Assembly: GCF_958295425.1 (NCBI RefSeq)
Contig: NC_081154.1
Location: 3,011,139 to 3,075,138, forward strand
Length of the DNA: 64,000 nucleotides
Direction: 5' to 3'
Origin: Solea solea
Taxonomy: Eukaryota; Chordata; Actinopteri; Pleuronectiformes; Soleidae
In this document: piece by piece, positions 35,001 through 46,585 of the stretch
How positions within the stretch are numbered: position 1 is the first letter of the stretch
Layout of the letters: each line of letters starts with the position of its first letter
Made by a program: the position numbers and the translations under genes
The notes under the pieces: generated by a model
What the model saw: the letters and a program-made list of their open reading frames with translations, nothing else
Databases searched by the model: none
Told to the model about the DNA's origin: nothing

Positions 35001-35376
35001 AAGTTGACATCACCAGATGTGTTGGTCGGTCCAACTCCTCCATTCTAACTACAAAGTTATTCCACTGACAGGGATTTAAAAAAAAAAAGCTAGGAAATTT
35101 TACTTGAAGGAATAAAACGGAACTCCGTGTTACGACGCTGTCGTGCAGCGGCGAGCGTCCTATCGATAGACATTTTCCATTTTTATAACGTCCTTTGAGG
35201 GCCGTGCTACATTATTGAACAATAACATTACACTAACCTCTCTGATGTGATGGGAACGGCTTCTCCTGGGTCGAGACGTCTGTTGATGCTGCCGATGATG
35301 ATGATGATCGTGAGCTACTTAGCCAACATATCTTGTTCAAGCCAATCGTCACCTTGTTCCGTTGCAGAGGAATCAG
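32053..35376. other. Non-coding stretch, possible conserved elements
   Basis: About 32930-33650 is unique-looking, non-repetitive and rich in factor-like motifs, for example tcaaagcgctc twice (near 33290 and 33317), one as atcaaag (TCF/LEF-like), plus cctttatct and ttatttata. Short CT runs near 33757 and a CA run near 34283 are the only arrays. Further candidate stretches lie at 33840-34680. Conservation cannot be tested here. No exon is supported. Confidence 0.45.
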
Positions 35377-35740
35377 TTTAGAGCTGAAACAATTAATTGA
35401 TGAATCGATTATTAATCGATTACTAAATTAATCGACAACTATTTTGATAATCGATGAATGAAAAGTTCTTTTCATGGTTAAAGCAAGATTTAGGATCGTT
35501 TAAGCTTCCTATATGTGAATATTTTCTTAAATTATTTGCTGTGGATAACAAAGAAATCATTGAAAGTTATTCATTTTGGTTTGTGGACAAAACAAGACAT
35601 TTGACGAATGGTTTGACGAACACAATCAACATTTTTTAAGACTTTCTGACATTTTATGGACCAAACGATTCATCGATTAACCAAGAAAATAATCGACAGA
35701 TTAATCGATTACGAAAATAAACGTTAGTTGCAGCTCTAAA
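35377..35740 (+). mobile_element. 'attaatcgatt' repeat, full copy
   Basis: A 364-bp element whose ends are imperfect inverted repeats ('tttagagctg(a)aac' left; complement 'tttagagctg(c)aac' right). Subterminal ATTAATCGATTA / AATCGATTA motifs occur at both ends, and the core includes 'tttgtggacaaaacaagaca' and 'ttctgacattttatggacca'. It is a common non-autonomous fish repeat. No clear target-site duplication was seen. A reverse, nested copy lies at 28191-28478. Confidence 0.85.
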
Positions 35741-36365
35741 GCAGTCCCTCACTTGAAACAAACCCCAGAGATGCAATCCCAAGCTACAAAATGGCAAATT
35801 GGAACCGCTCAAGACGGACAGAGATCCTGGAAATTGCAGCACTCCACAGAGTCATCTGGTGTAGCTGCACGTTTCCAGCTGTAATGACTCTGGAGTTTGT
35901 TTCTGTCCATATTTTGTGCAAACGGCAACATTCTGCATGCACTTGTCTTCACAGTCGCCACGAGGCTCGTCACCCGTGACATGTAATAACTATATGAATG
36001 ATTCCATCTCCAGGCAAACGGCCAATAGTGACCACCCTGAAAGATATGTTAGGGGTATTATTAAATGCTCCTTTTTTTTATTGCAGAATAAAATGCATTT
36101 TCTTGAATTTATGAATTGTCTCTCGGGCAGGATCATGTTTTTCTCAGCCCTCCTTTTTTTTTGCAGTGCTCTCTTATTGGCCGCACTGCTCTTCATCATA
36201 TCACATCTCCGCCTCCTCATGAAGACTCTCGATGCGTTTGTTGTCATTCCCGCTGCTCTGCTGCGAGGACCGTTACAGTGTGCTCATGTCCAGTTTCAAA
36301 GCAGAGCACAAATCAAAGTATTTCAACACTGATTCCAGTGGAACAAATCCTCTCCATTGTGCTTC

Positions 36366-36396
<31 letters not shown>

Positions 36397-36830
36397 GCAG
36401 TTGACAGTGTATCACACAGCTGCCGTAGCTGCAGCTGCCTGCCTGTCGGCCACATTCATCAGTGTGAAGCAAACGCTGAAGTGAAGAGATAATGATGCCT
36501 AACAAAGGTGATTCAGCTATTGCCGCCGCTAGCTCCATCAGCTAGCCGTACGTAAATGGCTCGGCTCGTGGCGTCTTTATAGCGTTCTTCCGCTGCGTGG
36601 CCTTGTGCCTGCCAAGTCTATGTAGCCACTTACTCTGCCTCCACGGTGCTGCCAGACACGGTGAAGAGCCATCGTACCAAATCATTGTCATGCTGCGAAA
36701 CGTTTGCCTGTTGGAGACGACTGTGTTTGCAGCTGGAGGAGTTAATGGCTAAAATGAACCAGCAAAATGCCATTATGGCCTAATCACATTAATTAGTCCC
36801 TTCTACCTGGCTGTAAACTAAGAAGGACTA
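35741..36830. other. Non-coding stretch
   Basis: (GT)n at 36369-36396. The remainder looks unique and may include conserved non-coding DNA. No exon is supported. Confidence 0.45.
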
Positions 36831-37878
36831 TTAGGGTCAGCCAAAAAAAAAAAAACAGCCAAAAAAAAAAGTCAGGCAAAAGAAATAAAAAATTCGGCAC
36901 AAGAAAAAAAAAAGTCAGTCAAAAAAAAAAAAAATCTGGCACAAGAAAAAAACAAAAAACTGCAGAGGCTTGACCACGTACCACAACAAAGCGACTGACA
37001 GCTCCATGACAGCAGCCGGCCGGACGTGGAGTGTGAAGGTGATTTTCTGAAGTGGTGAAACTGTATTTGTAACTGATTTTGTATCATATCAATAACGTAA
37101 AGCCTTTTCATTATTGACATGACCAACCTTGTTGAGTTCAAGTCGTCAACCTATCTACTAGCCTATTAGCTAACGTTAGCTAGGCTAACTAGCTTGGTTT
37201 TTTGCCTGGCTTTTTTTTTTTCTTTTGCTGGATTTTTTTTTTTTTTTTTTTTTTTTTAGCCTGATTTTTTTTCCTGTGCCGGATTTTTAAATTTTAAATT
37301 TTAAATTTTTTTTGCCTGCCTTTTTTTTTTCCTGTGCTGGATTTTTAAATTTTAAATTTTTTTTGCCTGACTTTTTTTTTTCCTTGTGGCGGATTTTTTT
37401 TTCTTGTGACAGATTTTTTAATTTTTTATTTTTTTTGCCTGACTTTTTTTTTTCCTTGTGCCTGATTTTTTTTTCTTGTGACAGATTTTTTAATTTTTAA
37501 TTTTTTTTGCCTGACTTTTTTTTTTCCTTGTGCCTGATTTTTTTTTCTTGTGACAGATTTTTAATTTTTAATTTTTTTTGCCTGACTTTTTTTTTTCCTT
37601 GTGCAGGATTTTTTTCTCTTGTGAAAGATTTTTTAATTTTTAATTTTTATTGCCTGACTTTTTTTTTTCCTTGTGCCTGATTTTTTTTTCTTGTGACAGA
37701 TTTTTAATTTTTAATTTTTTTTGCCTGACTTTTTTTTTTCCTTGTGCAGGATTTTTTTCCTTGTGCCGGATTTTTTTTTTTTTTTTTTGCCTGCTTTTTC
37801 CTCTGTACCGGATTTTATTTCCTTGTGCCGGATTTTTTTTTTTTGGCTGGCTGTTTTTTTTTTTTTGGCTGGCCCTAA
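36831..37878. mobile_element. ~1.05-kb inverted-terminal element with T-rich minisatellite
   Basis: The left end reads ttagggtcagccaaaaaaa and the right end ttttttggctggccctaa. These are inverted repeats with one mismatch in the first 12 bases, flanked by TA on both sides (36829-36830 and 37879-37880), or ACT if the ends are set one base further out. The left arm (36831-36960) is A-rich with 'gtcaggcaaaa', 'tcggcacaagaaaa' and 'gtcagtcaaaa'. The right arm (37197-37878) is a T-rich array of about 70-80-bp units ('tttgcctgacttttttt', 'ccttgtgcctga', 'cttgtgacaga'). The middle 240 bases look unique and no transposase is visible. Confidence 0.75.
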
Positions 37879-40800
37879 TACTCAGATCTGCTGTAGTTTT
37901 TGTAGTTTGCTCGTACGGCAAATAAACTGTGCGTAGATGAGATGTTTTGTGAGGGGAGCATTTCAGAAATGCATCCAGCGTAGTCTCAGCATGCAGGAAG
38001 AAGAACACATAACCCATGGATACACACAATATTCAGACCGTGAGACAATATCTGTAATGGTGGATCCTTTGATTGGTTTTGTATTCCATTTCTTGTCGAC
38101 GTCATTTTCAATCTTTCCCTCATCTTTTTTGTGTCACAGTAATAATTCTGTAGTTGTGGCGCACCCGGCAGCATATGGCTGCCATTTATGATCAACAGCG
38201 TCTGCAAAGAGGTGACTGGAATATGCAAATGTCTGCATGCTAATGGGGTGGTAATGTAATGAAGCACGTTGTGTATGGCAAATAACGAGCTCGGGTTATT
38301 GGGCGTTGATGGCGCCGTTCGCAGCCTTTTGTTGTTTCACCAGCTGCAGCGTTCTTGTTTGTTTCATCATCACCCAATACAGGTGTGGACAAATAAAGCA
38401 CAGAACCCTGGATACATGAACACCGCGCTCTAATTGATTCACGACACGCGGGTGAAAAACATATTGATAAATATGCGGAATGTCCGTTGGAATCATGAAA
38501 CTAAATTGGCCAGAACTGAGGCAGATGCAGCGCAGTAAATTAAACAAGCAATCTCCTCTGTTGGGTGACAGCACAATGGTGATTAGGGTTTCATGTGAGC
38601 TGCCCTACATTATTTATGACTGTGCTGCGGGCTGCCTGCAGTTGAATAGACCCACAGTCCATTGACTGGGCACATTACAGGAGGCCGACTCGGAGTGAGA
38701 GAGGGAGTTAAAAATGGCTTTATTTCTTCTCGAGGAGGTCCATTTTCATCTAAATGAAGGTGGAAGCCCCAAGCGTGTTGTTTCCAGGCTGTGTGTGTGT
38801 GTGTGTGAAATGTGTTGACTGTGTTCCATGAGGCTTCTCGACACCGCTACTCCTCTGTGTCCCAGAGTGATTACTGCAGAACCTCCCATTTGTACCGTCC
38901 CTAGTTTTCTTAGTCACTGCCTACTCCGCTTTGTGCCCATTGCCATTTCACAGTTTGTTCACACTTGTACTCGTGGGTGTTTGTTTGGCCCCCGATGCCA
39001 ATTAATATGAGATCCCTACGTTCCCGACTAAAAACGTTGCAGAATCTGTTTGCGAATAGCTAAATCTGAGGCAACTACCCGGCTGACGTCGTTGCTGTTT
39101 GCACGCTTTCACATTCACGACGACTGGATTTGACTGGTCAGAGCTGCAACAGATGATGACAAAATAAAAAGAGGAATTGCAAAGAGCTTGAGCTTTATTC
39201 TTTTAAAAGTACCTCGGTGGCCTTAATCCCCCTGGGATGACTCTGGGACACACCTAGTTTGAGCTTGCCAAGCACGACAGAACACAGTTGTGATTACACA
39301 CACAAAAAATAAAAAAAGGATCTGCACAATCAAAGGATTAAGGATTGAAATCTCCTCTCGAGTGGTTTGCACTGTATCTGCCTGCATGTCGAGTCCTCCG
39401 TGGCAAACAGTGCCCTTCATTGTCAGGCGAGGCCACATAGGGAAACCCGGCGACTCGAAGGTTACGCTGTCCGACCTCAGTAAGGAACAGATAAGGCAGG
39501 AACATGTGGAAGGCATATGCTGTGCGAGAACATTACTATATGGCCTTAACAAGCGTGCTGGATTAACGTCAACACTTATGTCACACCCCAGTGACAAAGT
39601 ATAAAGCAGCAGAGATCTCTGGTAAATTAGAGCCATAAACAGGCTACAGAACATTAGACTTTGTCGTCCCCAGTGTACGAGCTAGTTTCAGCTGTGGTGA
39701 GAGTTTTGAGAATGTTGTCTTCGCTTCAGACGTTCATTGATGCCGATCTGTTTTCATCTTGGAAAAACCACACGGTTCTTTCAACGCTGCCAGCTCAGAG
39801 GTGAACGCTGTGGCACACTTTTAAATGACTTGGTTGTGTTTCAGCTTGGCGTTGTATTATTTAATAATAGTTCATTTATTGGTTCATTTTTCCGAGTTAG
39901 AGCGGTGATAATTTATGTTTGCATGTGGTTTTCAGCATTTCTGCTCGTTGGATGTAAATCCAGTGTTCAAATGTGGTTATTGTACCCCCCACTCATGTGT
40001 TTTGCTCTGTCCTTACTTTTCTCTAGCGATTAGGCTCTTGTAGGTTGTGGGTTTATGTTCTTAATTTCAGTGTGTGAATGCCTGAAAATAACACTGCTGC
40101 TCTGGACAATGCAAACGCTCCATGAATGACTCAGTGTTTGCAATTCCATCTTGTGTCGTGTGTTGTTTTGTTTGTGCATTTCATGTCTCTCGTAGCGTCG
40201 CCGTCGATGTTCTGCCCATGCACAAGTTATTAGAAGCTTTAAATGACATGCCTTCTTCACTTTGATTGATGTCAATTGCATAAGTGGGAGTGTTAATGTG
40301 TGCTTACACACAGCAGCGTTTTCATTTCTGCTTGACCTCTGGCCCAGGATAGTCCCTCGAAATGCTAGTCCACTTGTGCAGGGTGTTTTTTGCACAAGTG
40401 CCGCTCTTCGTTTCATTAAAGAGCGGCACTTTACTCACACACTGCAGGGTGATACGCAGCCTCTCTCACAATAAGAGGAATAACTCAGAGATATCAGGGT
40501 GACAGAGATATTGTCTCAACAAGATAAGAGCATTAAAATGAGAAAAAAATAATGGGACAAAAAGAAATCAAGGGACATTTAGAATAGATAAAAATGTGCG
40601 ATTCATTGCCAGTTAATGCGATTAATCGTGATAAAATATTTGAATGGTTTGACAGTTGACTAGTTTTTATAAATCTCTGGCAAATGTATGTCCCTATGTT
40701 CAGCTGCTTTTTCCTTGGTCATATCCTCCATATGATTCTCCGCGTAGCTGAGCTGCGAGTCTTTGGATCCCCCTGTGTTTACGTAGTGCGCGTGGCTCTC

Positions 40801-40891
40801 ATCGGGGCTTAGACCACAACCACATCTCCCTGATCCCAACCTCCCCCCTGCCACCATTGTTTTCCTATCAAGCAAAAGCTTCTTTTTTACC

Positions 40892-40922
<31 letters not shown>

Positions 40923-42240
40923 CGAGAAATACAAGCTTTCATATTGGCATTGGCAGGTATTTAAATTTCTGATCTAATGCAGGCTGCGCTCATTAAATCA
41001 TCACGATGATGTAACATTGTGCTGCCGCTTCTGTGTGCCAGCATGGCATGTTGTTCCACTTAGGGATTTCATTATTTGTCTCTGTCATAAACACATGGCA
41101 TCTGGATGCCAGTAGTGGGGCCTGGCCTTCATTTGGACTGCAAACCTGCAGAGGAAAAAGAGGCCGCATGGCTTTCCGTTTAGCAGCTTGCATCGGTATG
41201 ATAGATGTTACTAATCACCTATTGACCCGTGGGGTCAAACCTTTGCCCCGTTGCCCATCACCCTCCTCCTTCCCCGCTGTCTTCTCTCCGCCTCTGTACA
41301 CTCCACAAATAGTTTTCCCTCTCTACACCGGGCAACACAAAAAGTCAAGTGTAGGAATGTTCTCCATTTGGATTTATCCGTGCAAAAATATCTGAAGTAC
41401 ATTCATGTCTTGAGTGTGATTATGCTTTCCTGCGTACACTCAGGTTTGACCTTTGCACTCAAAGTGAAATCACAGCCACGTTTCTTTTTGTTGCTGAAGA
41501 GAAAAGTGAATAGATGGTTGCGTGAGATTAATGGCGACCGAATGTTTTGAAAGAAAATGAATTTGGTGAAAGATCAAGGGGGCAGGAAGCTTGAAAATGT
41601 GTATGTGCGCACACACAAAGGCTGAACGTGGTTTCTGGCAGTGCAAAGAATCCAAGAGGAGCTTTTGTTCTTTTTGAAAATCCACCTGATAACGTTGGTA
41701 TCTGGCGCTTTGCCTGAGCTGGTTGGATTTAAAAGAAAAAAAGAAGAGAGAGAAAATCACCGCGTTACACGACACACCCAACACAGTGGCCCAGATTTGT
41801 CTGCAGCTCTTCTGTTTTGCACTTTTTTAGAATTATACAGGTATAGAAATAACAATGTTGAGTTCACTGGGTTCACAGTGACTCCATCCTCATCGCCCCT
41901 CTCCACATGAGGCTGATTGAGCCATTTTGTATCGCTAAGCTCTGTGAAAAGTGCCATTTTTATAAATGAAAGAACACTGCTAAATCCAGGCTTGACAAAT
42001 CTGCTTTCTCTATGTCCCCACATGGAGAGTTGGCGCGGATTAGGCTCTAAATTTAGTGCCACTTATCTCTTCAGCCCGCGTTTAAGAATTAGTTCCAAAT
42101 AACAAAAAGTATATTCATGCAGAAAGTATGAATATATGAAGGGTTTTTGGAGTGTGGCAGGAACTGGGTGTTGTTCAAGAAGCAATAGAGCGGAAAAGAG
42201 ATTGTTTGGTGGTAGTGAGGGTCTTCAGTCCCTCTGCAGT
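37879..42240. other. Non-coding stretch, probable conserved sequence
   Basis: Largely unique sequence with short GT (38792-38807) and CT (40893-40915) runs. About 39300-39640 and 40640-40900 are unusually free of stops on one or both strands, which could reflect conserved non-coding DNA or an unrecognised exon. No exon is firmly supported. Confidence 0.45.
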
Positions 42241-42246
42241 GGTTAC

Positions 42247-42269
42247 ATATATGTGTGTATATATGTGTA

Positions 42270-42311
<42 letters not shown>

Positions 42312-42652
42312 CATATATACATATATGTATCTTTATATATATGTATCTTTATAAACGTATATATGTATATAAAGATACATATATGTGTGTGTGTATATAT
42401 ATGTGTATATATGTATAAAAAGATACATATATGTGTGTATATATGTATCTTTATATACATATATACGTATATATGTATATAAAGATACATATATACACAC
42501 ATATATATGTATCTTACATATATGTGTGTATATATATACACATTTATACGTATATATGTATATAAAGATACATATATAAAGATACATATATACATATATG
42601 TATCTTTATATACATATATACGTATATATGTATGTATATATACATATTTAGA
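42247..42652. repeat. AT-rich palindromic satellite-like array
   Basis: About 400 bases of TATATG/CATATA units carrying repeated 'gtatctttatatac' and its complement. It contains an 80-bp perfect palindrome (42427-42506) and another pair of inverted arms of about 29 bases near 42549-42625. Long open frames here are artefacts of the TATATG repeat. Confidence 0.9.
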
Positions 42653-44983
42653 TGAATTATTGTCTTGACTTATACACTACAACATCTTTGTTTCTGACAG
42701 ATATCACACAGTAATCATTTTAAATATGTCTTTTGAAAAGAAAACGAGAATAAAGATGTAAAAAAAGACCATCCCCCTCTGATATTGCGAATCATCGGCC
42801 ACTGCAAACGCTTTACAATATCACAAATACTGGTCTCTGTCTGTGCCTTCCTCTTGTCTTCACTTTTCCATAACACCAACTCACATCGTCGACGTTCACT
42901 GTGGAACCTCCGATCTGCGATTAATGAACGCTTGTTCACCTGTTACAAGTCTGCGCTGAGCACATCTCGTCCAAACAAAATCAGTTTTCTGGACACACGC
43001 TCTAGTGTCACTAAAGCCCTGATAGTTTAGACCTTTCCATCTCGCATGTATTTGGCTACTGTGGCACATCGTCGATAGTCAACAGCCATCGATACCTCAC
43101 TGGAGGCAATTGCATTTAAAACAATGGGGGTGGGGGGGAACACGGCGTTGGTGTGCATTCAGCACTTTTTGCATAGCCGTCACATTATTGATTCTACTTC
43201 AAGGACGGCATCCATCCCTCTCTATCTGTTTTTTTTGTTTTGGTTTGTGACAGCAGAGGGCAAATGTATTTAAAAAAAACAAAAAAAAAACTTGCTGCTC
43301 AATTGATTTAGGAGGGAAAGACCCATAAAACAGTCTCTACTCATACTTGCTTCTCCAGGAGATGAGGCTTTGTCACTGTGGCTAGTGTTTGGGTGTGATT
43401 ATGTAATCTATCAGGGTATTACCATAAAGGGGGGGAGGTGGGGTGGTGGGGTGCAGTGTCAAGGGGCAGGAAGGTAATAGTGGCGCTTCTGATGATCATC
43501 GTCTAGCAACTGCCCAAGGGTAGGAATGTTTTGTGCGCCGATGTGTCCGACAGGTGGCTAGGAGACGCTAATTGATTAATGATCAGAGTGATATATGAGC
43601 CCCCACCGGCCGGCCCGCAACATAAAGGCTCGGAGCACCGGTGTCGCTCTAAATCATTTCCAACCAGGCCAGTAAACCCAAAACAGTTTCCTCATTAGCA
43701 TATGAAAGGCCAATCAGAAGGGGGACTGTGCCTTTCAAGCCCTTTGTGGACCGCACCATTGTCAGCAGCCTGGGTCTGAAGTAACAGGCTAGCATTTTAT
43801 GCCACATGAATAATGACAACAGAGATGGTTTTATAATAAGGGTCACTCAGCACTAATGAATGATTAACAGCGCTGCACTCCAAGCCTTTGATACAGTAGG
43901 GATTATAATCCCTGTTTTTTTTGCTGTGCAGTGAGAAAACCCTGCAGATAACTGTAGCAGCGTAACATAACGACATTTCCTTCTACCCAGAGGTGAGGTC
44001 ATTCACATAGGTGTTCATTGTTCTGTGCATCATGCCTCCGACACATATTCCACTCATGAAGTGTCGGATTCTCCCTGAATGATTGAACATTAGTGGAACT
44101 CACCTGCTCCCAGATGGTCATATTTTGCACTCGGTGTTCCATATCATGCTGTCAAAGTGGATTAGTCTCTCTCAATTTTCTGTCTCACTTCCTCTCTGTG
44201 TCTGTCTCTCTGGATCCCTCTCACTCCATCTCTCCCTCTCTCCCGCTCTCTCTGGTTATTTACCATTCCACGGGGGGCCTTTCGTGACCCTCTTCATTGT
44301 TTTGTTTGGATGACTCTGAAGGACAATGGCAGTCTGGATCCTCGGCCGGCACGCAGAGTGTGTGAATCTGCGTCTTTCCATGGGGAGTGCTGTCCTCTGA
44401 TGTCAAGAGAGGTTATGTGATCTATGTGCGACTGAAGGGGGTTTCCACTGCTGAGAGTCAGAGCTTCAATGAGAGGGATTCAGTGTGTGTGTGTTTGTGT
44501 GTGTGTGTGTGCACGCGCACATGCGTGCAGCTGGAGGAATTTTCATATAATGAAGTGAGTTAAAACAACACAACGTGTCTGTTTTAATGTGAGCTCATGA
44601 CTCTCGCTGCAGGGCCACCATTTCCCCAGTAACCACACACTCGGAGACGGCTGGTCGTACACACATTTTGCACCGAGGGTGCTGCCGACAAATGACTTCC
44701 CTTGAGCGTCGCGCCGCCCTCCCATCAAACCTTTTTTTATCCGTCAGCTCTTGAGTAACCCGAATCCCGCTCCCCCCGTTTGCAAGATGCTAGGTCACAC
44801 ATTGAAGATCGGGTGACCCCCCGCGCGCCGCATTTTACCTTTCAGACTCTCCACTTGGTGAGACTTGGTGCGGTCCCCAAGCAATTGAAGCCTTCTCGGT
44901 GCAGTAAATTGGTTTCTATTTGAAAAAGAAGATGGACTTGTCTGGCAGGGCTCCAGCAGCCAGGGCTTCTTCCTCTTCTACCA

Positions 44984-45029
<46 letters not shown>

Positions 45030-46240
45030 GGTGAAGGTGAGTGTCTGCGGTGAGTTGCCTTCACCCATCAGCAAAGATAAAGATGCAATCACCCCAGGCT
45101 ACTCCTGTCCACACTCATCAGCGTATGTGCTCAGGATCCCCACCAGCATGCAGCGCACACACAAATCCACACGTCTCCAGTGTGTACATATTGTCCTCAT
45201 GTGATCTCACTCACAACGTCTCTTAATTTAAATCCACCGGGGTCCAGTGAACTAACAAAACCACCAAATACCACTCCAGGTCCAGGAAGCTGTGTAACGA
45301 GACAGGATGTAAGACGAGGGGCCGACTGATTCTCAAATTTGAATGTTTAACCTCATTATTTGGATCATGTATATGATTTTGTGTTCAGAGCCACAACCGG
45401 CGAGGCTTTTGTTCCACGCGCGGAAATGAAAGAGTTCATGCAAATTTTGTGTGACCTTCTGTGTTGAATTGAAGATCTGAACATGAAATTTGATATTTTT
45501 ATCTCTCTGCTGTTTCACTGTCCTCGGGAGCCTGTGATGGCAAATTAGTGTGAAATTCATTTGCTCCTCGTAAAATGGCACCACGGCCGCTCTGACCTGG
45601 AGGGAGGGGATTGTTTCATGACACCATTAAAGAGCAGCCTTCACCGTGGCTGTGAGGACCACTGAAGGATGTGCATTTTCTCTCTCTTGGTGCCCAGTGA
45701 AGTGACATCAAGTCCAACAGACCGCAGTCTGAAATGGCGTTGGCTTAAACGTGCTTCAGGAAAAACATTTAGTGTGTAGCCAGGATGTGCTAAAAAAGAC
45801 ACGCTCTCTTGTTTTCTCCTCAGAGAGAGAGAGAGAGAGAGGGAGGGAGGGAGGGAGGGAGAGAGAGAGGCTAATTCCACTGAGTTTTTGAAACGCTTTT
45901 GACATAAACCAATTTTCTATTCAGATATTATTGGCCACGATTGTGAAGCTTTGCGTTTACGTCGAGTCCATGACATCCAACAAAGTGCCTCTTTACATGC
46001 GCAGACCGCCGGCCTGTAATTTTCACTCAGTTGTTTTTGGGTTTAAAAAACAAGCCAACAAAGTGGTTTCCATGCTCACTATAGCAACAAAGGTGGCGTT
46101 GATCGGATCTCTGAAGTGCCATGTGACTCCTCCAATTTGGAACCGCACGCAGAGATGTTTGTAAACACTTGTGACATTTTAGCAAACGTGCCTAAACGAC
46201 ATGGCATCGTTTCCCACACTCGCTCCAGAGTCGCGTTGCA
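42653..46240. other. Non-coding stretch, probable conserved sequence
   Basis: Unique-looking sequence with (GT)n at about 44487-44511 and 44987-45027 and GA-rich tracts at 45823-45868. The block 43540-43900 looks most like conserved regulatory DNA, with attagcat, ttatgcc, aatgattaac and catgaataatga motifs. No exon is supported. Confidence 0.45.
44987..45027. repeat. (GT)20 microsatellite
   Basis: Pure GT run. Confidence 0.95.
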
Positions 46241-46319
46241 CGCCGTCAGCCTCGCCGTCAGCCTCGCCGTCAGCCTCGCCGTCAGCCTCGCCGTCAGCCT
46301 CGCGTTAGCCTCGCCGTCC
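46241..46319. repeat. GC-rich 12-bp minisatellite (gccgtcagcctc)n
   Basis: About six to seven units of the 12-base repeat gccgtcagcctc, the later ones degraded (gcgttagcctc). Because the unit is a multiple of three it encodes a repeating Ala-Val-Ser-Leu in one frame, but no exon context supports translation. Confidence 0.9.
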
Positions 46320-46548
46320 TACTATGAAGAGATGACATGCTACTTTAGATTTGTCTCCATCCCGGGCGATGAAAGCGCCTCTGTGTCCCGATTTGTGCAT
46401 CAGGCTGAGGGGATTTCTAGGCCGCCACCTGACTCACATTGCTGTAATCGAGTTGTTGCCATAAGCACTGCTGTGCCTGCCCTTGGCCGTAGGTAATTCT
46501 CCCACCACAAAAGCACTGTTTTACTCCACTTTTCACATGATGTCCTGT

Positions 46549-46585
<37 letters not shown>

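Noticed and set aside
37312..37925. Phe/Cys-rich frames resembling a membrane protein
   Set aside because: They are translations of the T-rich minisatellite in the 36831-37878 element.
42089..42595. Long Tyr/Ile-rich open frames on both strands
   Set aside because: They arise from the TATATG/TATAC simple-repeat array.
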